A stretch of 64,000 bases of DNA. Source: Ignelater luminosus (lineage: Eukaryota > Arthropoda > Insecta > Coleoptera > Elateridae). Position 1 is the stretch's first letter, and the number at the start of each line of letters is the position of its first letter. The stretch is from the NCBI GenBank assembly GCA_011009095.1, contig VTPC01000626.1, positions 8,470-72,469 of the forward strand, given 5' to 3'. Below, piece by piece: positions 53,681 to 64,000 of the stretch. The position numbers and the translations under genes were made by a program. The notes beneath the pieces were generated by a model that was given only the letters and a program-made list of their open reading frames with translations, was not told where the DNA came from and searched no databases.

Positions 53681-55079
53681 TCTTCTAGGAATTTGTTGTG
53701 TGGGTAATTAAAAGAATAAATAAAACAGAAATATGTTCTTTAAAAAAACAAAACAGCTTCTGAGGTTGACAAGGAATAGAAACGTATACAGTGCCTAATA
53801 TTTACTGGTTCAGAATGCAAGCCAAGTGTACTTCCTACTTGATAATCATCAAAGAAGATAAATAAAGGAATTACAATTTTATTATAAAAATATATATTCC
53901 TATGACTTTTCTTTCCAGAGTTTGCCTTGAATAAAGAACTAATCTGAATAATATTTTTTGAATTGCAGTGAAAAGTCCCGGTTTCTCAAAAAGCTTTCAA
54001 GATTTTTCTTAGGGATATTTGTATGCTTACTCTAGAAAGATAATTTGATAACTTATTTAATAATTAGGTCATCAAATATTTAAAAGTTGCCACTGAAAGT
54101 TAATTGTGCTCGCAAGTGATACTGCAGATGCACCTACTTTACTTACTATTTGACTCTCAATTAATATTGTTAGTTGCAACTTACAATTTCAAGTAACATT
54201 TATTAAAAAACTACTTACAATTAGAAAAATTTCTCCTGTGACATGATATTTTGATGATCATACTTTGGTGCCAATTTACATTCGTAAATGTAATGTAAAT
54301 TGGCACCAAAATGAATTTAACAAGCATAAAATCTTCTTTTGGTGCTTGTCTTTTATTATTTATAATAAACTATAACTTGAGGCTCCAATATCTTTTCTAG
54401 TGCCATTTAAATTTAGTTTCTTTGTTGTTATAGTTCTGCTGGAAAGCTAGGAAATTCATACAATGGAAACTTTATTGGAATTGTAGAATTGATAGGGAAA
54501 TTTGATCCAGTTATGCAAGATATCATCTTTGGTGAATTTCTAATAGAGATAAATTAATGAATAGTACCTTAGTGCTGTCAATAGAGAGTCAGGAAGCAAG
54601 AATTTTAAATTTTGATGAGATTTTGGAAGAATTTTCAGAGTAAGCGAGAAAATTTGAATTGAGCAATTAAAAAGAAGTGTCAAAACTGTTTTTAAATTTT
54701 TAATGCACGAAAAAGATGTTTTCTAGTTATTTTTGAGAAATTCCATCTTTATTTCCTGAAAAGCTTTCAAATATCAAATTATAGTTTGTTTCTTTGATTA
54801 ACAAATTTACCATTAAAACATTAACATTAATACTTTACATCTTTAAATATTTTTCAGCTACATTTCTTTATGTATTATTGTATGAAAAGATTGAATATAA
54901 TATTTAATATTAATAATAACAGACTTGTAGTACTGCAACTCAATTAAACTTTTACTTATGGGTATCACAAAAGCATAGGTTCTCCAAGTTAAATGACCAA
55001 CCCTGAATAGAATTCAGTAGTTAAAGTTTTATTTTTGTTGTAATTGTATGAATTTTTCCAATTTAAATGTAATAATTAA
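53681..55079. other. AT-rich intergenic DNA
   Basis: No gene recognised apart from a perfect hairpin at 54264-54310. Confidence 0.45.
54264..54310. repeat. Perfect 19-bp inverted repeat, 9-nt loop
   Basis: TTTGGTGCCAATTTACATT (54264-54282) and its exact reverse complement (54292-54310) are separated by CGTAAATGT. It is not followed by a T-run and lies far from any gene. Confidence 0.85.
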
Positions 55080-55740
55080 TAAAGAAGTTAAAAAAGTTCA
55101 CATCTACAGGATGTGAAAGTTTACTTATCCCTATACTTTAAAGAAAATTCTTATGTCACTGAAAAACCAAAGAATCTTTTTATTTTTTAAATTAAAAATC
55201 GATTTGACAAAAAAGCTTTTTGTGTAGGATGTATCATTTTCTAGTAAAATTGATTTTTTAAAACCTCCAATTTCAACAATGTTACGTGAAGGTCATAAGA
55301 TTTTTTTTCTAAATGCTTTGAAACTAGGATACAATATTTGCATCACATTTCTCAATAGAAATCAAACCTATACTTTGCCATATAGTATTTTTCTCAAAAG
55401 TGCACTGTTTTGAATATTTTAACAAGGTGAGCTATCGGGATGAATAACTTTCTACATGTTTGTTACTCTTAAGTCTTAGGTGTCCACTATTCAACGTGAT
55501 TTTGTGTTTGATATCCTTACCAGAGGCGGAAATTTGCATGGAGGGCTAACCCATTAATCTAACAAAAACTGTTACGCCACTGAAAAATTAAGAAATCTTT
55601 TTATTTTTGGAATTAACAATTAATTTGACAAAGAAAGTTACTCTTAGATCTTTTCCCTATAATGTCTCATTTTCTAGTAAAATAACAGACACCCTAGAGT
55701 AACAATCTCATATTGATACCTCATTTTGTTCTTAAAATAT
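55080..55740. repeat. Dispersed repeat family, copies C and D (direct pair)
   Basis: Two related segments (about 55155-55420 and 55440-55740) share GAAATCTTTTTATTTTT, TTTGACAAA and TCATTTTCTAGTAAAAT. The second also has TTTGATATCC and GTTACGCCACTGAAAAATTA, as in the copies near 17 kb and 20 kb. Confidence 0.65.
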
Positions 55741-57190
55741 TGAAAAAAATGAGAAATTTTGTTGTAAAGTAAAACGTGCACTAACTGCTTTATTCTATTC
55801 AAACATTACACCATTTACAACATAAAAAGCTCCAAACACTTGAAAAGCAATGGTTTAGGTTTATTAAAAATTAATATAGTGTGGGAATGCTTTTAATAAA
55901 ATATATATATAATTACTACATAAAAAGTAATTGAAGTCATATAAATAGGTTTTGAAGAGAAACAAAATTTCATTTGATGATCTTGAACAGAAGTTTATTT
56001 TTTGCCAAGGCACGTAAGAAACTTGCACTTTTCTTTTTTTTCTTTCTCCTGTTTACATTTTGATCTTTTAAGTAGATCGCTTTCTTCCTTTTTCATGTCT
56101 CTACACACTTTATTATCCTTGATTAATGATGCAGTGTTATTTGTTTTAGATTGGGTAGGTTGAGTAAACCTAGTTGGCCTGTAAAAGGAAATTTGTTATC
56201 TTTAACTTATCTAATTAACCTTTTCAAAAATATTAAAAGCAATATATAAATTTATTTAACAAATTAACCTGTTATTTGTATGTGATTGAGTCCAGTATCT
56301 TGATGAAGCCCACATTCCAATCATATTTTTGATTTTGTTCTGTATACTTGCACTACTTTACAATTTGTAAAATACAAGAATTTTTGGATATGTCTGTGTA
56401 CTGTTTACTTCTTAAAACTTCTCATTAAATATTTATTATTATTCATTTATAACCTGTTACTAAACAAGCAGTGCCCTAGTGGGGAAATCCTGCATAAAAA
56501 ATATAAATAAAATTAAAAATATGTTTCAAGGATTAACTAAATACTGCATGAACCGTGAATTAAACAAAAAATTCAAATAACTCTACATTTTGAAACCAAC
56601 AATTTGATTTTAACAGCTTTGATTTTTAACACAACAGTTTTAGTTTCCTTTATTTATTGTGATAGTAGAAATGATAAGCAGCAATATTTGAATAATAGTA
56701 TTTGCTTGTGTGTTAAAAATATTACACACCTTATATTCTATTTCATTACTTCATTAGTCAAATTCCTGATGTTTAACATTGTTAATAACTTGTACATAAA
56801 TTATAGGTAATTAGAAATGCAAAGAAAATAGGAAAAAGCAGAGAAAGTAAATGGTTTTTTAATATTGTTATTAGTGTTTATTAATAATCACAAATTCTTA
56901 ACTTGAGCAGAATTCAAAAAGTTAGTTAAATATTGTCACCCATGGCACCTAGAGTGACTAAATTCCAAAACTGCAAATAAATTAATGCTGTTAATGGAAT
57001 TTACTTTGAAATGAGTTTGTTTATAATTAGGACTTAGAAATGTTTACTATAATTAGTACTGTACATAAAAATATATACGAATGTTTAATCCTACACTGTC
57101 CATTTGATTTTTTAAATTCTTATTAAATAAATCTTGATTATTTATTTAGTGATTTGATTCCTTATCCACTCTGCAACAACCATTTTGTGC
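55741..57190. other. AT-rich intergenic DNA
   Basis: No gene recognised on either strand. Short frames only. Confidence 0.45.
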
Positions 57191-57194
57191 TTTG

Positions 57195-57391
57195 TTACAT
57201 AATATCAGTTATATAATTAAACTTTTTGTCTGTAAGATAGAAATCTTTCTTATATGTCTCTAGTCCAGCAAAGTTAGTTTTGATTCCTTCTGCACTGATA
57301 TAGGTAGAGATTACCATTAGTAGTTTTCTGGTTAAATTAAGTTCATTAATTAAAGGTTTCAGAGACTTGGTTAATTTTTTGAATTGACTTT
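57195..57391 (-). mobile_element. Retroelement-derived fragment left of the inserted transposon (probable BEL/Pao)
   Basis: A - strand open stretch runs straight out of the transposon edge: SQFKKLTKSLKPLINELNLT, then DFYLTDKKFNYITDIM. Placement suggests it continues the BEL/Pao relic on the other side of the insertion, but I cannot match this piece to a named domain. Confidence 0.35.
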
Positions 57392-58907
57392 CCACACAGC
57401 AGAGGATATCCTATGGATATCCATTTTATGTCCATATAATATCCGAATGTCCGTAGATGTCTAGAGGATATCCATAAGATGTCCTACAGCGGATATACAG
57501 TGGATATCCAGAAAGATCATCCTATGAATATCCATTTTATGTCCATATAATATCCGAATGTCCATGGATGTCTAGAGATGGCGATGTTTCTATTTCGTAA
57601 ACTTCCGTTACCTTTTGAGCATCTTAGTATAATGCGCGAGCAACACTTTTTTCATGCGTAATTCCACCAGTATCTTATTATGGTCGTTATGATGGTGTGC
57701 AAAAATTAAGATGGTGTCTGGTATGGTTATGGTTCATTTCCATTTCGACCTTGTTGATAGGTATATTGGTGATTTAAGTTGCGTATATTTTTATTCTGTT
57801 GGTGTTGTGTATTTTTATTTTAGACGATTACGCTACGGACGTATAAATATTTTAGTGAACTATACATAGTGTTAGAGTGTTTTATAAACTATACATAATT
57901 AGTTTACAGTTTACATAATTTAACAAGACTTTTGAGGCTCTCTACAGCTATCGAGTATTATTTTATTATGTATTTTTATTAGATTAAATATTTTTGGAAA
58001 TTATTATGACTTTATAACATTATAACATCTAGCTACATCTATAAAGTAAATAAAAAGTGTATATTACTAATCCATATATTCTAACCAGAACCATTCAAGA
58101 ATGATACTGTGGATATACAAGGAAAAAATAACATAGGAAAACTGACAGATGATATGATTGAAACTGTCTGATGTAGCAATTAACATCAAAAACATGCTAA
58201 TAATTATATATCTTTATGTGTATGGTAGGTTCAAATTGATATACGAGCCCTGAGTTGAAAGAATTGGCTTACAACTCTGAATTTGTATTGAAGGAATTGC
58301 AACATTTTTACTTACAATAATAGATTTTTTGACACAAGAAATGAACAATAAGCTATAGATTAGTTCCTATACCTAATCAAATTTAAATGTTAAAATACAA
58401 ATAATGTTCTAACACAATTCATAATAAGAGGTAGGCCAGTTCTTTCGATGCAAGGCTAATATATACATATATATATCATCATCAGGAATTTTTTGTGGAG
58501 AAAATAAATATCCCTGACAAGCGAAAAGGATGTTATTGATGACAAATTTTTTTATTTATTTATTAATGAAGATATCATAAATTATGAAGTTAGCTTTTGA
58601 TATCCATCAGATTATGAATTAAGATATCTGTAAGTATAGTATTTGAATATCCATAGTAATGTGAATATGGATATCCATAGTATATCCTGCGTGGATATCT
58701 ACCGTACATCCTATGTGGATATTCACAGTATATCCAGTATGGACATCCATAATATATCCGGTGTGGCTATACTGTGGACGTCCACTTTAGTGAAAAATGG
58801 ATATCCATAAGACATCCAGTGGATGTAATATGGATATCCTATGGATCTATGAATATCCGGTTAAGGATGTCCATTAGACATCCATCGGATATACTAGTGC
58901 TGTGTGG
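57392..58907. mobile_element. Unclassified non-autonomous DNA transposon with palindromic subterminal repeats
   Basis: About 1.5 kb, bounded by short inverted ends CCACACAGCA / TGCTGTGTGG. Both ends are packed with GGATATCC/ATATCC/ACATCC half-sites. Left end: a 57-bp block beginning CCTATGGATATCCATTTTAT at 57410 is repeated at 57521. Right end: four contiguous 24-bp units at 58682-58777 each start ATATCC or ACATCC and carry a GTGGATAT-like partner; a further unit at 58647-58670 is followed by a partial one. The middle, about 57590-58600, is AT-rich and has no gene. I see no clear target duplication. Superfamily unknown. Confidence 0.75.
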
Positions 58908-59720
58908 GTTGAGATAACCAGTATAAATTCTTCTTTCTGTGAGAAAGATTTTGTGGCTTATTTTGAATTCTTTTAATTATATGACTTCTCTTTGGAAGAA
59001 TCATAGGATACTTTTAGGAATAATTTATTTCTTTAGCATTTTTGTAGCCTACCATAGTGATCCTCTTAAGATGTTATTTCTGTCAAGAAACGGATGTAAA
59101 TATTTTAAACTTGTTTTAATCACTTCATTTTTGCATAATGCCTTTATTTTCTCTTGACAATGTTTTTGTTGTTCAAGTTTAATTGTCATATCTAGAGAAT
59201 TATCTAATTCTCTAGTAGCAACATAAATTTAACCTCTGGTATATTTTCCAATACCTCAACCTCAGATTGCATTAAAATACTTAGTTGTGATTGAGTCAAA
59301 AATTCTGGACCATTCCACCACAATTTACTATTAAGTAACGTTGCAGGGGAAGTGCCTATAGATATTACATCGCTATGATTTTGGCTCGACTCAAATGTAG
59401 TTCCATTTAAAATCTTGTGTCAATTCATTGATGTCTCTTCACACAGCTGTTGAAAATATTTCTGGCACCCTCTCAACTTCATTTGAAGTAACTAATAATG
59501 CTGTAGCTAAATTAGACATTTGATGTTTAAATTCTCCATAACGATGTAACCAAATTTTGTATTTAATAATTTGGCGCTGCTATTTGGAATAATTAAAAAA
59601 CCAGGTTTTAGAATTTCTCTTAAAACATCAGCTCCCACAAGTATTGAGATCTTGCTAGAATATTAAATTCAGGGTACTTAAATTAACATTACTTAGGTAA
59701 ACTAATTTCGTTTTTATCAA
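58908..59720 (-). mobile_element. BEL/Pao retrotransposon relic (protease end, pre-integrase region)
   Basis: On the - strand, ISILVGADVLREILKPGFLI (about 59655-59600) and NSSAKLLNTKFGYIV match the end of the Pao-type protease. After a gap, HSDVISIGTSPATLLNSKLW, then WNGPEFL (about 59375-59300), is the characteristic SRG-SP--L--S-LWW-GP-FL segment. LKYLHPFLDRNNIL (about 59110-59070) is the stretch before integrase. RT is missing. Together with the piece at 57195-57391 it brackets the transposon at 57392-58907. Confidence 0.72.
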
Positions 59721-60209
59721 AATAAGATATTGGTAATAAAATTAAATATTGAATATTTCCACAGAGCTTGGGGCTCCTCAGACCTGTTCCCACTCCTTCA
59801 GGAAATTCGTCTAGTAGCCGTTGCTGCGTGCGTGACCCCTCACCCTTCTCCCCTATCCTACCATACAGTGTGAACTGTGGGGAGTTGTGGTTCTGAAGAA
59901 AACCGTTTTACCCAATCACCGCATACCCAAATCCCTTCTCACCCTAAATTACTATTCCAATGTATATTCCAAAAACCAAAACCAACAGCACCAACACCCT
60001 CCTCTTCCACCACCACCACCAACTCTGACCTCCAATCCAACCGCCGCCGCCAGCCTAACTATCCACCACTCCAGCATCCCAATACTACCAAAAAACCGCT
60101 GCGACGCCAACATCACCAGATAGTCCTTGAGAACCACCTAGCCGACTTATCACTATCTTGCCTCCCAATGATGAAGATTTCCGATGATACACCGACTCTT
60201 GCACTTGTA

Positions 60210-60860
60210 GTATGAGTGGGCGCCCTCGGCGTGGTTGCCACTACATCAGCGGAGACGATGAAGCCGACGGAGAACTGGAGACCGGACCGACGACGCGACG
60301 GAGCTGACCCGCAGGACCTCCACACTTTTGTCTTTGCCGACCAGGTCGGACCCGGCACGGGGGTTTTAAGTGCAAGTTTGCAATCAACCAACCTATCCTA
60401 TCCTTGATCGCAGCAGCGTTCACCAACCAACCACCACATATCTACCTAGGCCTAAAAGACTCATGGCTACAGCAGTCTCTGATGCTGTTTTTGCAGCAGC
60501 AGGAACAATTATGATTTGACATTGACTGACTGTAAGCGTTGAACCGGGACGCCAGCGATGGTGGGTTGTGATGCACTGATAGTAGATAGGAGTGGGCACG
60601 CTCGCCGTGGTTGCCCTTACAGCGACGGTGGAGCTGATGGAGAACTGGAGACCGCACCTCTATATTTCCCTCCAGACAGACTGACCAGACACATTACAAG
60701 GGTTTTAAGCGAAAAATTTGTCACCTAACTACTATCCTATCATATCTTTGACCGTGTGATGCAGCGTTCACCAACTAAACTACTACATTCTACCTAGGTC
60801 GAAAAAGCTCGTGGCCTCTACTGCTACAAAACAGCAGCAGTAACAATTATGATTTAAGTT
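60210..60860. repeat. GC-rich two-copy tandem duplication, period about 350-376 bp
   Basis: GAGTGGGCGCCCTCGGCGTG at 60214 recurs as GAGTGGGCACGCTCGCCGTG at 60590, followed in both by GAGAACTGGAGACC. GCAGCGTTCACCAACCAA near 60411 recurs as GCAGCGTTCACCAACTAA near 60762, with TCTACCTAGG after each and AGCAGCAG...AACAATTATGATTT at each end. Indels make the offset vary. It stands out as a GC-rich island in AT-rich DNA. No open frame is conserved between copies. Confidence 0.75.
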
Positions 60861-63800
60861 TTCTGAATCTCAGACAAAACATGAGGGAAGGGTTCTCTTG
60901 ATTTACTTATTGGTGTAAACAATTTGGGTGAAATGGAAGATAAAAATGTAATTAGTCTTCTTTTGGACCTTTCTGGGGTAGTTCTCCAAGATACTAGGAA
61001 AGTGTACGTAGTTGCTAGCATTGTATGCACCTTGGAATCTTTCCAAAAAGACCCTCGAAACCTAGGGGAGGTGCTCTTCCCCTTCCAACCCTTCTAGTGC
61101 CGTTATTTTTGGATAATTAATGGTGAGATCGGCATGTAGCTCTTTCAAACCTTTATGCATGCATCAGAGATAGGAAGTTTTGAAATCTCTTGTGAATTTG
61201 TTATTTTTGGCTTTTCGTCATTTGTGCCGAAAGGGTACGTTCTATTGACACCAAACATTAACCACCGTGAAGGGAAGGTAAAGATACGTAAAAAATGTAA
61301 TAAGCCTTTTTTTAAAAAAGCACTTCTTGTACCTGAAAATCAGATTTGATGGTACAATGTAGGAGAGTTGGTTCACATAGGTATGCGGTCAGGTGGTCGA
61401 TAAGAGGTGTTGTGGAGAGATATCTTGCACCCTCATTACTCACCATTTATATTATGTATATTAATAAACTTAATAATTAGAATGAATTTGGTAAGAGTTT
61501 CTTATGAAAAATGAATTTCTGAGAAAGAAATCACATTTTCTGTTTTTCGGTTTTAATATCAAGTAATTTTTGTTATTTCTAAACAGAGTTGAAAGTTCAT
61601 TATTGAAATGGTTCCACAAAATAAAACTGGTGCATTGTAGACTCTATGCAAGTGTTTCTGGAGCATTAATGATTTAAAAAAAACTACTTTTTTGCTCGGA
61701 AGGGTATAAACCAACTTTTTGAGAACTGCTGTCATTTAAATTATCTGAAAGGTTCAATGATAATAAAAACAACCTTTAAAAGTAATTCAATCTTTTCCCA
61801 GAGGTATAGGGATTTTTAAACAATGGCCTAATGCATTGCAGCTACTGACCTACCATAATTTTGTAAATGTAGATCAACAAATTTAAGAGAAAGAAAATAT
61901 TTTAATTCCTCAACAAAGGGGTGCTTTCACGTGTTTAAATTTTTAAAACCAGATGTGCTTAATGAAGGTTTAAGAGATAAGCATATTTAAAGTTTTGTGA
62001 TTTGTTTTTTCTGCTAAATTACCATTTATTTTTCTTTTAAGAGCAGGTTGTTTATTTATTATATGTACTATATAAATCGGAGTTTTCTTAATTCTTAACT
62101 GAGGGTTAGTTTGGCAAAATATTTTTTTATAAATGTGCTAACACTTCAGAATCTATGGTTTAAGTTAGTGAAACCACTTCAAAAACACCCTGTATTTTAG
62201 TGAAGAATTTCAAGTTGTTTGCTATAATTATTAAGTTTGCGCCTCTTTTTTTAAAAAAAGGTACTTATTTTATATCAATTAACAATTAATAAAACCATGC
62301 AAAAATGTGAAGCTTATTTACAGAATCAATACTACAAAAGTTATTTTAAAAGATAACATGCAATTACATGTATTCCGAGAATTGTGTGCTTCCAAGTAAT
62401 AATAAAATAATGGAACATGACATAACTTAACTAGAGCATGTATGAAAAGAAAAAGAATGAGAATTTTTAATGGTTTTAGAATAAAAAAAATACAGAAACT
62501 TGTTAATTCTTCTTAATCTTTATTTTTAGGATAATAAATCAAGGACTTATTTACAATTTACTAAACTAGCTTTCTACAGTATCACATACATTTATAAAAT
62601 ATACGTAAATATATTATACTCATATACTTTGGAATGCACAATAGTGCCAATGGTTTTTTTTTATATTTTTAATATTGTCTACAGAATGCCAGTGCAATTC
62701 TTGTTTCTTTAACAAATTCGTTCCATCTTTCATTAGTAAAAAAATAATACCAAAAAAGTTATTATTGAGTATTACTTTCTTGTCCATATCACAACTACAT
62801 TGTTTTTAAAATGCACAAGCTACTGGCAATGTTATGTTATTATTAATGTGTTTTTCATTCCTTTTTTACAAAAAATATTGTATACCACACACATATTATT
62901 TACTTGGTAAAAAGCTATCAAGAAAAATTAAAGTATGTATATAATATGCCACAAGTTTCCAAGAAAAATTATTGTATTTTGCATATTGCTTATTGCAGCC
63001 ACAGAAATTATTTTAAAGCAAGTATTTTACCAATTATTATTAGTAGTGGTAGTAACTAGACACATTTCAAACCCATATACGGTTATCTCTCTTTTCCACA
63101 TGAAAAATAAGAATTATTTGGTGCTGCATTTTTGGTGTTCTTTTTCCATTTGTGCTAGAAGTGCACGATAACAATCACTGCGCCAAATATTTAATTTTCT
63201 TTTTACAATTAACCGAATTACAAATAACATTTTTATCAATTTGCTAAATGTATATTTAGAAAAAGAAGGTTATTTTGTAAATTTGTCAATATAATGCACA
63301 ATTGATAATATCCAATTACAAGTTAAAAGATTATACACAGTGTATCTGGGTCTGAATATAACATTTAAAGCATAACAAGTTAAATAACGAAACAAACAGA
63401 ACAAAGATATTGTCATTCTTTTGTTTTATATTTGTACATTTTTATGCAGATTATATTTGATTAGTATTTCCACATTGTTGGGTATATCGTTTTTATTTTT
63501 AAAAACAGAAGCATCATATTGTCTGAACTTACAAGAAAATGACTTTCATATTAAGTCGAGCAGTTTCCAAATCTTGCAGCATGCGAAATGCGCAAAAGGC
63601 AGAGCTTACTGCACAATAAAGAAAGAAAATTGCAAAAATCATGCATGTAGGGCCGCCCGGCTAAAATTCGTCTTCTGCGCATCAAAGGTCGCGTGTCACG
63701 AGATTTGGAAACCACTATAAAGCTGAAATAATTAAATGAGTTGTGGCCTAGAATACCATCAATCTTAAAACACAATATTATCACACTAGATTGACACTAA

Positions 63801-64000
63801 TCATTATTATGGCAAGATCTACTACGACAAGTTAAAATACTAGGGGAGCACATATGATTGTGAATTATAAAAAAACAAGATTAGTGGAATTTAAAATATG
63901 TTCCCTAACCGACACTGTGTGTGAGAATCTTTTAAAGCTCCTGATGCTATTTAATTCTCAAATGTAGTCTAATTGCTTACTTTTAACAACTATCTATATT
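60861..64000. other. AT-rich DNA to the window end, no gene recognised
   Basis: Short frames only. An ACACCCTGTATTTTAG motif near 62188 resembles the ends of the dispersed repeat family. A small GC-rich patch lies at 63645-63715. Confidence 0.45.

Noticed and set aside
59877..60215. 112-codon proline/threonine/serine-rich frame and overlapping frames in the GC-rich block
   Set aside because: Low complexity, several overlapping frames on both strands, and not conserved between the two tandem copies.

Overview
The window is nuclear DNA from an insect. It is AT-rich, has GT-AG spliced genes with AATAAA poly(A) signals, and is crowded with insect-type transposable elements: BEL/Pao and Ty3/gypsy LTR elements, several non-LTR families, a Penelope-like element, mariner/Tc1 and hAT. 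A beetle-like genome is my guess only. There are no bacterial operons, CRISPR arrays or rRNA genes.

Four cellular genes can be read completely. (1) A molybdenum cofactor sulfurase (MOCOS; Drosophila maroon-like) on the + strand has nine coding exons between 4859 and 39043 and 811 codons; three introns of 8.6-11.8 kb hold most of the mobile DNA, while the other five are 51-63 bp. (2) An intronless enoyl-CoA delta-isomerase 2 type gene on the - strand (39111-39890) ends in the peroxisomal signal SKL; it lies tail-to-tail with the sulfurase, 67 bp apart. (3) A CHORD-domain Hsp90 co-chaperone (CHORDC1/morgana type) on the + strand has four exons (41670-42877). (4) A small single-domain rhodanese on the + strand has three exons (51920-52500). 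They share no pathway: cofactor maturation, peroxisomal fat oxidation, chaperone function and sulfur transfer.

Layout: 0.4-2.3 kb degenerate tandem repeats next to an RNase H fragment of a non-LTR element; 4.9-16.8 kb sulfurase exons 1-3, with a CFDP2-like LINE, a BEL/Pao relic and an opposing gypsy relic in intron 1; 16.8-25.5 kb intron 3 with a second LINE, its flanking repeats and a Penelope-like relic; 25.5-26.8 kb exons 4-7; 26.8-38.6 kb intron 7 with another non-LTR fragment, a dead mariner, a gypsy relic, a hairpin repeat, a hAT MITE and a third LINE; 38.6-42.9 kb sulfurase end, isomerase and CHORD gene; 46.0-47.3 kb an apparently intact Tc1/mariner transposon; 49.2 kb a hAT MITE; 51.9-52.5 kb rhodanese; 52.9-53.7 kb a Jockey fragment; 57.4-58.9 kb an unfamiliar non-autonomous DNA transposon with 24-bp palindromic subterminal repeats, apparently lying inside a BEL/Pao relic; 60.2-60.9 kb a GC-rich duplicated block; then AT-rich DNA with no gene I can recognise.

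I see no new multi-gene system. The most novel-looking items are the 57.4-58.9 kb element, the intact mariner-type element, and the overlapping 3' ends of the sulfurase and isomerase genes.
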